40,932 bases of DNA from Erythrobacteraceae bacterium (GCA_002706445.1 PALE01000037.1:1-40932), one strand, 5' to 3'; counted from the first letter of the stretch, positions 26,470 through 34,519 are shown. Program-made: numbers and translations. The notes: generated by a model not told the origin, from the letters alone.

Positions 26470-28068
26470 ATGTCAGGCACCGAAAATACCGCAAAAGGCG
26501 GCGACACCACTTCACCCGATGCGCCTCAGGCTCCGTCGAGCCTCGGGCACACGCCGCTTCCCAATCGCACGGCTTCGCCTTTTTCGGGCGAAGGCATGTC
26601 GTTCACGCGCGTGCTGTTTTCGGTCAAGCGCTGGTGGCTCGAAGACGTTGTCGGGACGGTCGATCAGGCCGAGGTGATCGAGCGGCGGCGCGAAGACTGC
26701 CTGATGAGCGAGCGCTACCTGTTCATGACTGCCATGAGCGCAGGCATCGCGGTGCTCGGTCTGCTGCTGTCGTCGCCTGCGGTTGTGATCGGCGCCATGC
26801 TTCTCTCGCCGCTGATGGGGCCGATCATGGGCCTAGGCTTTGCGCTCGCAATTGGTGACTACCACTGGCTGCGGCAATCGGCGCGCAGTCTTGCGTGGGG
26901 CACGGTCATGGCGGTCGGACTGACGGGGCTGCTGGTCTATATGTCCCCGATCCAGACCATCACGCCCGAGATCGCGGCGCGCACCCAGCCCAATCTGTTC
27001 GACCTGTTCGTGGCGCTGTTTTCCGCACTAGCGGGCGCATATGCGATGATCCGCGGGCGCGAGGGCACGATCGTCGGCGTGGCGATTGCGACCGCCTTGA
27101 TGCCTCCGCTCGCGACCGTCGGCTTTGGTCTGGCGACGCTCAACTGGACGGTGTTTTCGGGCGCGCTGCTGCTTTACGTCACCAACCTCATCACCATCGC
27201 GTTGACCGCATGGGGCATGGCGCGGCTCTATGGTTTCAAGACCACGCTTTCGCAGCGCCAGTCGCAGTTCCAGAATTTCGTGATCGTTGCCGTCTTCATC
27301 GGCCTTGCCGTGCCGTTGGCGCTCTCGCTGATCCAGATCGCCGAGGAAACCAATGCGCAGCGCATTACCCGCAATGAAATCCTCGAGAACTTCCCCAATC
27401 GCGCCTTGCTCGACGGGCTGAGCATCGATTTTGGCGATGAAGTGATAACGGTCGATGCAACCGTGCTTACCCCGCGTCTCAATCCCGATGCAGAGGGCGA
27501 GACAGAACGAGCCCTGACCCAGCAATTGCGCCGTCCGGTGGAGCTTAATCTGGTGCAGTATCAGGTCGGCACGAGCGCGAGCGCGGCCGAGCAGGCGCAG
27601 CTTTCCGCTGCCCGCGCAAACGAGGAAGCCGCCGCGATCGAGCGCGCCGATGACCTTGCCAAACGGCTTGCGCTGGTGGCGGGCGTTTCCGAGGGCGATG
27701 TGACCGTGGACCGCACCCGCCGCCGCGCGACAGTGCGTGCCGAAGTGCTCGAAGGCGCAACCTTGTCAGCCTATCGCGCACTCGAACAGCGCATCGCCGC
27801 GACCGAACCCGACTGGGTGATCGAATTGCTGCCGCCGATTGTCCAATTGCCGCAGAACATCGGCTTCGACGAGGATGGCCCCACTCCCGAGGGCGCACAG
27901 GCGCTGGCAACGGTGGAATGGGCATCCAAGCGCATCGATCTGCCCATCGTGCTCGAAGGACCGCAGGCGCAAGCATCGCAGGCCGCAGAACTGCTTGCAG
28001 GGCGCGGTGTGAGCGTGACGGTGCAACCCGCTGGCGGCCCGCTCAGAGCGGATTGGGGCGGTAATTAA
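26470..28068 (+). CDS. DUF389 / TIGR00341-type membrane protein
   Basis: 532 residues: an N-terminal soluble stretch, then about six TM helices starting YLFMTAMSAGIAVLGLLLSSPAVVIGAMLLSPLMGP, with FALAIGDYHW and AIATALMPPLATVGFGLA as the DUF389 core. A periplasmic or cytosolic C-terminal half of over 250 residues contains BON-like alternating segments (RTRRRATVRAEVLEG). The function of the family is unknown. It is divergent from telA across a 210-bp gap. Sharing that gap and its palindrome hints at a common stress response, which is inference. Confidence 0.82.
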   Translation: MSGTENTAKGGDTTSPDAPQAPSSLGHTPLPNRTASPFSGEGMSFTRVLFSVKRWWLEDVVGTVDQAEVIERRREDCLMSERYLFMTAMSAGIAVLGLLLSSPAVVIGAMLLSPLMGPIMGLGFALAIGDYHWLRQSARSLAWGTVMAVGLTGLLVYMSPIQTITPEIAARTQPNLFDLFVALFSALAGAYAMIRGREGTIVGVAIATALMPPLATVGFGLATLNWTVFSGALLLYVTNLITIALTAWGMARLYGFKTTLSQRQSQFQNFVIVAVFIGLAVPLALSLIQIAEETNAQRITRNEILENFPNRALLDGLSIDFGDEVITVDATVLTPRLNPDAEGETERALTQQLRRPVELNLVQYQVGTSASAAEQAQLSAARANEEAAAIERADDLAKRLALVAGVSEGDVTVDRTRRRATVRAEVLEGATLSAYRALEQRIAATEPDWVIELLPPIVQLPQNIGFDEDGPTPEGAQALATVEWASKRIDLPIVLEGPQAQASQAAELLAGRGVSVTVQPAGGPLRADWGGN

Positions 28069-28134
28069 GAGCGCAGCGCGCGCTTTGTCAGTTCGACAAG
28101 CTCAAAACGTGTCCGGCGACATAGCGAACGTATC

Positions 28135-28232
28135 GGACCCGCAAGGGTCCGCAAGCGCAAGCGCGCGCCCGCAGGTGCCCCGTAGCGTAGCGGAGGGAAT
28201 AGCACCGAGGACGCTCGCCCGGACGGGCGAGC
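28135..28232 (-). repeat. Dispersed palindromic repeat, copy 1
   Basis: Read on the minus strand: a hairpin of 9-bp arms (28213-28232), then CCTCGGTGC, a Y-rich block with GCTACGCTACG, GCACCTGCGGGCGCGCG, CGCTTGCG repeats, and a GGACCC/GGGTCC hairpin (28135-28150, GCAA loop in plus sense). The same order of blocks appears in opposite orientation at 31348. It fills the space between the DUF389 and acyl-AMP ligase stops, and its hairpins could also end transcription. Confidence 0.6.
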
Positions 28233-28242
28233 GAAACGCAAA

Positions 28243-30006
28243 TTACGCCGCCAGATCGATCGGGACGATCTCGCCCGACAGATAGAGCTTCTTCGCCTTG
28301 GCGCGGCTGAGTTTGCCCGAGGACGTGCGCGGCAGTGTGCGCGGCGGGACCAGCTCGACCACGCAGCTCATGCCGGTGACCGAACGGACCTTGTCCGCGA
28401 TCTGCTCGCGCAGCTTGACCCGTTCAACCGGGTCGGCAACGCGGCAATGGACCAAAACTGCGGGGGCTTCCTCGCCATTGTCGGTCTCGACCGCGAAAGC
28501 GGCGATGTCGCCATGGTTGAAGCCGGGCAGCTGTTCGACCGCCCACTCGATATCCTGCGGCCAGTGGTTCTTGCCGTTGATGATGATCATGTCCTTGGCG
28601 CGGCCGACGATGAACAGATAGCCGTCGGCAAGATAGCCCATGTCGCCGGTGTCGAGCCAGTTGCCCGAACCGTCTTCGCTCGGCACGAGGCATTCCTCGG
28701 TCGCTTCGGGATTGCGGAAATAGGAGTGCATGACCGAGGGGCCACGGCACCAGACCTTGCCGATCTGGTGGTCGCCGCGCGGTTTGCCGTTCTCGCCGAG
28801 AATGACGACTTCCATATCGGGCAGGGGTTTGCCGCAATTGACGATGGCGCGGTAGCGCGCGGGGCGCGAGATATCGCGCGGCGTGCCCGAAAGGCGCTCT
28901 TCCTCGACCAGTTCGACGCGAATCCCTTCGCCCGGCGGCATGACGGTGACGGCGAGAACCGCCTCGGCAAGGCCATAGGACGGGGTAAAGGCCTTCGCCT
29001 TGAATCCTGCGGGCGCAAAGGCGTTGACGAATTGCTGCATGACATCGGGACGGATCATGTCCGCGCCATTGCCCGCGAGCCGCCAGCGCGACAGGTCGAA
29101 GCGTTCGGCGACGTTCGACTGGCTCGAAATGCGGCGCGCGCAAATGTCATAGCCGAAGGTCGGCGAATAGGAGACGGTGTTGCCCTTGTTACGGCTGATC
29201 ATGTCGAGCCACGCCAGCGGACGGCGCGCAAAGGCATCGGGCTTGAGGAAATCGACCGAAAACTGGTTCGCGATCAGCGACAGGAAGCAGCCGACCAGAC
29301 CCATGTCGTGATACCACGGCAGCCAGCTGACGCAGCGGTCGTTCTCGCCAAGGTCCATCGATTCTGCATGGCCGTAAAGATTGTGCAGCAGCGCCTTGTG
29401 CGTGACGGCAACCCCGGTGGGGAAACGGGTCGAGCCGGAGGAATATTGCAGATAGCAAATATCGTCGGGCGAAACCTCGGGCAGCGAGACTTCCCCGGCG
29501 GCGCGCGTGCTGAAATCTTCGTAGCTTTCGCCCGCACAACCCTGACGCTGCGCAGCGGCCGCGGCCATCTCGCCGATTTCGGCGGGGTAGAGCAGCAGCT
29601 TGGGATCGCTGCTCATCAGCTGGACCGCAAGCTGGTCGATATAGCTTTCCTTGCCGCCGAAGGTCGTCGGCAGCGGCAGCGGAACCGGCCATGCACCGGC
29701 GTAGACGCAGGCGCAGAACAGCGCGGCGAAATCGGCGCCGGTTTCCGCGATCAGTGCGACGCGGTCCTGCGGCTTGATGCCCCATGCGATCAGGCGATAA
29801 GCCATCTCGATCGCGTCTTCGCGCATTTCCGAATAGGGATAGACCCGCTCCAGCTGTCCACGCATGTCGTGGAAGTTCAGCCCCTTCTTCGAGCGGGCGG
29901 CGTAGTCGATAGCCTCATTGAAGGTCGCAAACTGCGCGCGGATGCGCGGCAGGTCGCAATCGTTCGGTGTCGGCACGAGTGCGGTGTCGGTCGCAGCGTC
30001 GTTCAT
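28243..30006 (-). CDS. Fatty acyl-AMP ligase
   Basis: 587 residues from ATG 30006 (MNDAATDTAL); the frame stays open further upstream but that part looks non-coding. ANL-superfamily adenylate-forming enzyme. Motifs: the P-loop-like YLQYSSGSTRFPTGVAVTH, WLPWYHDMGLVGCFL, PSYGLAEAVLAVT, WLDTGDMGYLADGYLFIVGRAKDMIIINGKNHWPQDIE, and the C-terminal PRTSSGKLSRAKAKK with the catalytic Lys. The SSGSTRFP form and YHDMGL block place it with FAALs, which load fatty acids onto acyl carriers rather than CoA. Related alphaproteobacterial genes can serve sphingolipid or polyketide-like lipid synthesis; no partner ACP or serine palmitoyltransferase is in the window. Divergent from recX. Confidence 0.88.
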   Translation of the reverse strand: MNDAATDTALVPTPNDCDLPRIRAQFATFNEAIDYAARSKKGLNFHDMRGQLERVYPYSEMREDAIEMAYRLIAWGIKPQDRVALIAETGADFAALFCACVYAGAWPVPLPLPTTFGGKESYIDQLAVQLMSSDPKLLLYPAEIGEMAAAAAQRQGCAGESYEDFSTRAAGEVSLPEVSPDDICYLQYSSGSTRFPTGVAVTHKALLHNLYGHAESMDLGENDRCVSWLPWYHDMGLVGCFLSLIANQFSVDFLKPDAFARRPLAWLDMISRNKGNTVSYSPTFGYDICARRISSQSNVAERFDLSRWRLAGNGADMIRPDVMQQFVNAFAPAGFKAKAFTPSYGLAEAVLAVTVMPPGEGIRVELVEEERLSGTPRDISRPARYRAIVNCGKPLPDMEVVILGENGKPRGDHQIGKVWCRGPSVMHSYFRNPEATEECLVPSEDGSGNWLDTGDMGYLADGYLFIVGRAKDMIIINGKNHWPQDIEWAVEQLPGFNHGDIAAFAVETDNGEEAPAVLVHCRVADPVERVKLREQIADKVRSVTGMSCVVELVPPRTLPRTSSGKLSRAKAKKLYLSGEIVPIDLAA

Positions 30007-30136
30007 ATTGTCAGCGATACCCGTCCAATTGCTGCGCGGCGTTGCGCGCGTTATTCCATCCTCGGCCGAGTGGCAGCAGTGCCATTTGGCCCCAATCTTT
30101 CCCATTTGATAAGGACTGTGGCACGAATAAGGCGAA

Positions 30137-30814
30137 ATGGTTTCAAGGGAAAGTAAAACGTCATCGCCCGGTAGCGGCACAGGACGTCCTGAGGGCGACC
30201 ATGATGCACGTCCCGAGCGGCGGAAATCCGCCAAAAAACCGCGAAGATCGCGCCCGCTGGACGAGACTTCGCTGAAGGATCTGGCACTTGCATATGTTGC
30301 AAGGTTTTCCACTACCGGGGCGAAAGTCGAAGCCTATCTGGCACGAAAGATCCGCGAACGCGGCGTTGCCGAAGACGAGGACGGGCGGGTGCGCGAGCTT
30401 GATGTGGCGGGGATTGTGACCCGTCTGATCGAACTCGGCTATGTCGATGACGATGCCTACGCGCACGCCAAATCGCGCGATCTGACCGCACGCGGATACG
30501 GCGCGAGGCGGGTCGAGCAGGCGCTGTGGGCAGCAGGGGTCGAAGAGCAGGTCCGCAGCGACCATGTGCCCGGCGAGGCGGCAAGCCGGCGCGCGGCGGT
30601 GCTGCTGGCGAAGAAGCGGCGCTTCGGCCCGTTCGGCCTTCCTCCCGAGGAAGACGAGCCGCACGAAGCGCGCCACAAGCGCCGCGAGAAACAGGTTGCG
30701 GCCATGCTGCGTGCAGGCCACTTATATGACCACGCAGGCTTCATCATCGATGCGGCCAGCGAAGAGATTGTCGAACAATGGCTTGAGGAGGCCGAAGACC
30801 TTGGCGATATTTGA
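30137..30814 (+). CDS. recX: Regulatory protein RecX
   Basis: 225 residues: a basic, low-complexity N-terminus of about 40 residues, then the helical RecX repeats (LALAYVARFSTTGAKVEAYLARK; IVTRLIELGYVDDDAYAHAKSRDLTARGYGARRVEQAL; a third repeat with ASRRAAVLLAKKRRF and AAMLRAGHLYDHAGFII). RecX modulates RecA filaments. It is not next to recA here. A charged insert (PEEDEPHEARHKRREKQ) sits within the last repeat. The DUF192 gene follows with no real gap. Confidence 0.83.
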   Translation: MVSRESKTSSPGSGTGRPEGDHDARPERRKSAKKPRRSRPLDETSLKDLALAYVARFSTTGAKVEAYLARKIRERGVAEDEDGRVRELDVAGIVTRLIELGYVDDDAYAHAKSRDLTARGYGARRVEQALWAAGVEEQVRSDHVPGEAASRRAAVLLAKKRRFGPFGLPPEEDEPHEARHKRREKQVAAMLRAGHLYDHAGFIIDAASEEIVEQWLEEAEDLGDI

Positions 30815-30827
30815 TTACACGCCGCCG

Positions 30828-31343
30828 ATGCCATGCCCGCACCTGCTCTTGCCGGTGGTCGTGATGCTGGCGGCCTGCTCGCCTTCGGGTGCGGCGGGTG
30901 AGCCTGCGGTGGTTCCGGCAGCCCAGACCGAGGCAGCGACCCATCCCGAAAGCGGCCTGACGCTGATCGAAGTCACCGTAGTGAGCGGGGAAGAACGCCA
31001 CAGCTTCACCACCGAAGTCGCCGCCACGCAGCAGGAACAGGCGCGCGGACTGATGTTCCGCACCGTGCTGGGCGATAACGAGGGCATGATCTTTCCTTCT
31101 TACGTCCCGCAGGCGCGCAGTTTCTGGATGAAGAACACGCCGCTGCCGCTCGACCTGATTTTCATCGGGCCGGACAACCGCATCACCAATATCGGCTACG
31201 GCGAACCCTATTCGGTCGCCAGCATCCCGTCGGACGGCCCCGCGCTCGCGGTGTTCGAGATTCGCGGCGGACGCTCGGAGGAACTGGGTATCAAGCCCGG
31301 CGATCTGGTCGAATGGGAATTGCCCGAGGACGCGTCTTTGTAA
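30828..31343 (+). CDS. DUF192 lipoprotein
   Basis: 171 residues. The N-terminus MPCPHLLLPVVVMLAACSPSG has a lipobox (LAAC), so it is probably a periplasm-facing lipoprotein. The DUF192 core is clear: TQQEQARGLMFRTVLGDNEGMIF, ARSFWMKNTPLPLDLIFIG, IVNIG-type ITNIGYG and the C-terminal GIKPGDLVEW. The biochemical role of DUF192 is not established. ATG 30828 is used; a TTG at 30801 has GAGGAGG upstream and stays in frame, so a few extra residues are possible. It follows recX by 13 bases and is probably cotranscribed. Confidence 0.85.
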   Translation: MPCPHLLLPVVVMLAACSPSGAAGEPAVVPAAQTEAATHPESGLTLIEVTVVSGEERHSFTTEVAATQQEQARGLMFRTVLGDNEGMIFPSYVPQARSFWMKNTPLPLDLIFIGPDNRITNIGYGEPYSVASIPSDGPALAVFEIRGGRSEELGIKPGDLVEWELPEDASL

Positions 31344-31347
31344 AGGT

Positions 31348-31456
31348 TCGCCCGGACCGGCGATCTCCTCGGTGCCACTCCTTTGCTTCGCTTCGAGCAC
31401 CTGCGGGCGCGCAGTCGCGCTCGCGGCCCTGCGGGCCGTTGCAGCGTATCTGCAAC
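31348..31456 (+). repeat. Dispersed palindromic repeat, copy 2 (inverted relative to copy 1)
   Basis: Block order matches copy 1 read on the other strand: TCGCCCGGACCGGCGA hairpin, CCTCGGTGC, a Y-rich block with GCTTCGCTTCG, GCACCTGCGGGCGCGC, CGCTCGCGG, and GGCCC-TGC-GGGCC (31425-31437). It ends with a further perfect hairpin, GTTGCAG-CGTAT-CTGCAAC (31438-31456). It lies between the DUF192 stop and the NDUFA12 gene. Confidence 0.6.
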
Positions 31457-31532
31457 ATCTGGTGCGAAAATTCCGGCACTTTGGTTTTCTCCCGTGCTTG
31501 AAGCGCGCTGCGAAACGCAGTAACCGCGCCGC

Positions 31533-31952
31533 ATGGGAATCTTCGGAAAAATCTTCACCTGGTGGGACGGCGGTACGCTGGGCACGCATTGGTGGGCTAC
31601 GCGCGTCGGTGGCGAACATGTCGGGACCGATGCCGAGGGTAACAAATATTACCGCTCCAAAGGCAAGGACGGGCCGAATCTCGGCTCCTACACCAAGAAC
31701 GAACGCCGCTGGGTAATCTACAACGGCGCCAATGATGCGAGCCGCGTGCCGAGCGAATGGCACGGCTGGCTGCACGGCGCGTTTGACGATGTTCCCGAAA
31801 GCTTTCTGCCGCCTGCCAAGGTGTGGGAGGCCGATTACACCCCCAACGCCACCGGCACGCCCGAGGCTTATCGCCCGCAGGGCGCGCTCGAACGCGGCGG
31901 CAAACGTGCGGCGGCAGTCGGCGATTACGAGGCGTGGAGCCCCGAGGGCTGA
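31533..31952 (+). CDS. NADH:ubiquinone oxidoreductase subunit, NDUFA12 family
   Basis: 139 residues, the bacterial homologue of the mitochondrial complex I accessory subunit NDUFA12 (B17.2). It begins MGIFGKIFTWWDGGTLGTHWWATRVGGE and carries GNKYYRSK and the ERRWVIYNGANDASRVPSEWHGWLHG signature. Alphaproteobacteria keep this as a supernumerary complex I subunit, usually away from the nuo operon as here. No clear Shine-Dalgarno is visible before the ATG. The DUF2155 gene follows 11 bases after its stop, a linkage I expect in Sphingomonadales. Confidence 0.92.
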   Translation: MGIFGKIFTWWDGGTLGTHWWATRVGGEHVGTDAEGNKYYRSKGKDGPNLGSYTKNERRWVIYNGANDASRVPSEWHGWLHGAFDDVPESFLPPAKVWEADYTPNATGTPEAYRPQGALERGGKRAAAVGDYEAWSPEG

Positions 31953-31963
31953 ACGCTGCCGTG

Positions 31964-32449
31964 ATGCGCGCGTCCATCCTTTGCCTTGCGGCACTGTCGC
32001 TGGCCGCTTGCGGCGAGAGCGAGGGCGACGGGCCGGTTGATGCGGTGCAGGTGCCGATCGACGAGGCCGCTTCGCCCGCAGAGGCCCCAACCGAAGCTCC
32101 GACCGAAGCCGCCGACGCAACGCCCATGGCCGAGCGCGTGGCGACCATCGGCCTTCTCAACAAGCGCAACAATGTCAGCCAGGATTTCGAACTGAAACCT
32201 GGCGAAAGCGTCGAGGAAGGGCCGGTCATCATCCGGCTGGAAGCGTGCGAGCGCACCGCTCCTTATGAATTCCCGCAGGACACCGGCGCGTTTGTGCAGG
32301 TCGATGTGCGCGAGCGAGGGCAGGATACGCACAGGCGCATTTTTTCAGGCTGGCTGTTCAAGGAGAACCCCAGCCTCAACATCGTCGAACATCCGATCTA
32401 CGACGTTTGGGTCAAGGATTGCGCAATGAGCTTCCCGGGCGACGAGTGA
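31964..32449 (+). CDS. DUF2155 domain lipoprotein
   Basis: 161 residues: a lipoprotein signal (ASILCLAALSLAACGE), an acidic Ala/Pro/Glu-rich linker (about 25-55), then the DUF2155 domain with TIGLLNKRNNVSQDFELKPGES, IRLEACERTAPYE, FSGWLFKENPSLNIVEHPIYDVWVKDC. The function is unknown. It sits in the NDUFA12-DUF2155-aat group. The last 52 bases are antisense to the end of aat, so both C-termini are coded by the same DNA. Confidence 0.85.
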   Translation: MRASILCLAALSLAACGESEGDGPVDAVQVPIDEAASPAEAPTEAPTEAADATPMAERVATIGLLNKRNNVSQDFELKPGESVEEGPVIIRLEACERTAPYEFPQDTGAFVQVDVRERGQDTHRRIFSGWLFKENPSLNIVEHPIYDVWVKDCAMSFPGDE

Positions 32450-33102
32450 TCGTCTGACGCAAAGCGTTGGTAGGCTGCCGCCAGCGGCAAATCGGGTTTG
32501 CCTCGTGCCGCCTGCACCAGCTTCAGATAATCCTTCTGCGGCAATTCGCACGCGCCCATCGAGGCGAGGTGATCGGTCATGAACTGGCAGTCGAGCAGCG
32601 CATAGCCTGCCTCGCGCAGCAAGGCGACGAGCCAGCACAGCGCAACCTTGCTGGCATTGTCGGCGCGGGAAAACATGCTCTCGCCGCAGAACACCTTGTC
32701 GAAAGTAACGCCGTAGAGTCCGCCGACAAGCGCGCGTGTGCCGTCTGCCGCGATGTTCCAGCATTCGATCGAATGGGCGTGACCTGCTTCGTGCAATTGT
32801 TCGTAGCTGTCGACGATTCGCCCGCTGATCCAGCTTTCGGGATGGCCCGGTCGCGGTGCGGAGCAGGCGCGGATGACATCGCCGAACGCTGCGTCGAGCG
32901 TCACGGCGAATCGGTCCGTCCGCAGCACTTTCTTCAGGCTTTTCGAAACGTGTAGCCCCTCCAGCGGGATCACTGCCCGATCGCGCGGCTCGACCCAGAA
33001 AATATCCTGATCCTCGCGCGTGTCGGCCATCGGGAAAATCCCGCTGCGATAGGCCAGCAGCAGGGTCTCGACCGGGATAGGGGCGCGCAGGGGCGAGTGC
33101 AT
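32398..33102 (-). CDS. aat: Leucyl/phenylalanyl-tRNA--protein transferase
   Basis: 234 residues from ATG 33102 (MHSPLRAP). It adds Leu or Phe from tRNA to proteins with N-terminal Arg/Lys, marking them for ClpS/ClpAP. Motifs: LLLAYRSGIFPMAD, FWVEPRDRAVIPL, WISGRIVDSYEQLHEAGHAHSIE, GGLYGVTFDKVFCGESMFSR and LLDCQFMTDHLASMGA. The C-terminus ending LIAQSLTQTS looks like the normal alphaproteobacterial end, so the 52-bp convergent overlap with the DUF2155 gene is probably real and not a mis-called stop. A hairpin (GCGCCC-TGC-GGGCGC, 33123-33137) lies just upstream of the start. Confidence 0.9.
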   Translation of the reverse strand: MHSPLRAPIPVETLLLAYRSGIFPMADTREDQDIFWVEPRDRAVIPLEGLHVSKSLKKVLRTDRFAVTLDAAFGDVIRACSAPRPGHPESWISGRIVDSYEQLHEAGHAHSIECWNIAADGTRALVGGLYGVTFDKVFCGESMFSRADNASKVALCWLVALLREAGYALLDCQFMTDHLASMGACELPQKDYLKLVQAARGKPDLPLAAAYQRFASDDHSSPGKLIAQSLTQTS

Positions 33103-33214
33103 AACAGCGCGCCTTGTACCAGCGCCCTGCGGGCGCGCTAGGTCAGAAGCGACAGAAGGAGGCAATGACGTGTTGCCTAATGCGAAAGGCTCGGATAAAG
33201 CGCGCGGCTCCTGC

Positions 33215-33290
33215 AGGGGTGTAGCTCAGCTGGTAGAGCATCGGTCTCCAAAACCGAGGGCCACGGGTTCGAATCCTGTCACCCCTGCCA
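33215..33290 (+). tRNA. tRNA-Trp (CCA anticodon)
   Basis: A 76-base cloverleaf: the acceptor arm AGGGGTG pairs with CACCCCT, followed by a G discriminator and an encoded CCA (33288-33290). D arm with AGCTCAGCTGGTAGAGC, anticodon loop CTCCAAA (33246-33252, anticodon CCA at 33248-33250), and T arm with GGGTTCGAATCC. TTTCCTTTTT follows. tRNA-Trp upstream of secE-nusG is common in bacteria, but here secE is about 3.6 kb away. Confidence 0.97.
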
Positions 33291-33300
33291 TTTCCTTTTT

Positions 33301-33425
33301 ATTGTCCTCAAGCGCCGGCGCCGCCATCCGGCGGCTTGGCTATCCTCCAGGGGCCCGTCCCCTTCGGGGACACCCTTCCGGGCGGCCGGTCGCGCTTGCG
33401 ACGCCTTTGGCGTTGTGGGCTTCGG
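33301..33425. repeat. Hairpin-dense intergenic block
   Basis: Five short palindromes follow one another: CCGCC-ATCC-GGCGG, GTCCCC-TTC-GGGGAC, CCGGGCGGCCGG, GTCGC-GCTT-GCGAC and ACGCC-TTT-GGCGT. The block is GC-rich and non-coding in appearance. It resembles REP/BIME-like clusters and may be related in style to the two dispersed repeats near 28.2 and 31.4 kb, though I do not see the same block order. Confidence 0.45.
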
Positions 33426-33536
33426 CATTTCAAGCGATTCGGCGAATCTACGGGTAATCGCGTGGGGCTCGGGTCGGATTTTCTCGAAGCTCTCGCCGCA
33501 GATTGGCAGCTCCTAGCCACCCGATGGAGCAAGCCT

Positions 33537-33683
33537 GTGTTTAGAACATCCGCCCCTTTCGCCTGCCCCGACAACAGCGCGCTTTGCCGCGCCAGCGATA
33601 CAGGCGTGATGCGCCGTCACAAGCACGGCAAGATCCGTCCCATGCACGAACCCAGCCTGCTCGAACGGCTATTGCTGCGCTAA
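33537..33683 (+). CDS. Small protein with C-terminal MHEP-x3-ERLL motif (48 residues)
   Basis: GTG start with GGAG at 33526-33529, seven bases upstream, and TAA at 33681. The protein begins MFRTSAPFACPDNS and ends HGKIRPMHEPSLLERLLLR. I do not recognise the family. The C-terminus matches that of the 49-residue protein at 34866 (YGPVRSMHEPNWFERLLGWH): G, R, MHEP and ERLL line up, and both begin with an FR[ST]S stretch. Two Cys (9th and 16th) are present. An internal ATG at 33609 would give only 24 residues. It converges on the Crp-like gene with seven bases between. The gene call rests on the SD, size and motif shared with its neighbour. Confidence 0.55.
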   Translation: MFRTSAPFACPDNSALCRASDTGVMRRHKHGKIRPMHEPSLLERLLLR

Positions 33684-33690
33684 CGCCGCT

Positions 33691-34392
33691 TCATTCCTCT
33701 GCGCCGAATTCCGCCAGCAGCTCGAGATATTCGCGGTCGACGATCTCCAGCGCTCGGTCGGAGCGGCGCACGATGCCGCGCTCTTCCCAGTCGGACATCA
33801 ACCGGCTGACGTTCTCGCGGGCGATTCCGGCAAAAGCGCCGAGGTCGCTCTGGCTGGGATAGAGCCGTAATCGGCGACCGTCCGGGTCTGCCGGATCGAG
33901 CAGCCGCACCAGCGCACGCGCAAGGCGGGGAGCCATCGAGAAAGTGCGGTCGCTTTCGACCACGAGATTAAGCTGCCGCACGCGGCTCGCAAGCGCGCGC
34001 ATGACGCCCGCCATCGATGCAGGGTTCGCCAAGGCTGCGGCCTGAAACGCGCTTGCAGGAATGACGAGCACGCTGGTCGGCTCAGTCGCGCTGACGGTCG
34101 CGGTGCGCGGTTGCTGGTCGAGCATGGCGATCTCGCCCACCACATCGCCTGCGCTGCTGTAGCTGAGGATGATCTCACGGCCCGTCGCGCTGACCATCGA
34201 CACCTTGACCGTGCCCGACAGGATGAAGACCGCGAAATCGCCGTTCTCGTCGCCCTGTTCGATGATGGTCTGACCGCGCTTGAGATCGACTCTCGTCGAG
34301 CGCGCCAGCAGATCTTCCAGCTGTTGCGGCGCGAGCGCGCGCAACAGCGTGCCCGGCTCCAGTCGCGCAATCAATTGCTCGTAATCGTCCAT
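33691..34392 (-). CDS. Crp-type transcriptional regulator
   Basis: 233 residues from ATG 34392 (MDDYEQLIARLEP), with AAGGGGG just upstream. N-terminal cyclic-nucleotide-binding barrel with the phosphate-binding-cassette pattern GEIAMLDQQPRTATV (Glu, Arg and Thr of the cAMP pocket), a dimer helix (SMAGVMRALASRVRQLNLVV), then a winged HTH with SQSDLGAFAGIARENVSRLM. The recognition helix keeps R-E-x-V-x-R as in E. coli CRP, which reads GTGA. There is no Cys in the protein, so it is not an Fe-S FNR. The gene is divergent from an RNA/small-protein unit, with a CRP-like site in between. cAMP binding and the target are inferred. Confidence 0.88.
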   Translation of the reverse strand: MDDYEQLIARLEPGTLLRALAPQQLEDLLARSTRVDLKRGQTIIEQGDENGDFAVFILSGTVKVSMVSATGREIILSYSSAGDVVGEIAMLDQQPRTATVSATEPTSVLVIPASAFQAAALANPASMAGVMRALASRVRQLNLVVESDRTFSMAPRLARALVRLLDPADPDGRRLRLYPSQSDLGAFAGIARENVSRLMSDWEERGIVRRSDRALEIVDREYLELLAEFGAEE

Positions 34393-34470
34393 ATTCCCCC
34401 TTCGCGCCCGACTGCCTGCGACCGGCCAGAATCCTCTACAGCCCACCGCGCGAAAGAAAAATCTTTGCGC

Positions 34471-34486
34471 TGTGATGGGCATCACT
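34471..34486. promoter_or_regulatory. CRP-like operator with class II-spaced promoter
   Basis: TGTGATGGGCATCACT matches TGTGA-N6-TCACA at nine of ten positions; GTGAT-GGGC-ATCAC is a perfect inverted repeat. The centre is 34478.5. CATAAC at 34508-34513 (4 of 6 to TATAAT) lies where the -10 falls if the site is at -41.5, giving a rightward start near 34520. It lies 79 bases upstream of the Crp-like start codon, so autoregulation is also possible. Confidence 0.65.
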
Positions 34487-34519
34487 GCGGGCGAATCGCA
34501 AAGCCGTCATAACCGCCTC

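Noticed and set aside
28447-30312. N-terminal extension of the acyl-AMP ligase upstream of 30006
   Set aside because: The extra codons overlap the recX start on the other strand and do not look like protein; the family N-terminus fits MNDAATD.
33609-33683. A 24-residue gene starting at the internal ATG
   Set aside because: The GTG at 33537 has a far better Shine-Dalgarno and gives a product the size of the related protein at 34866.
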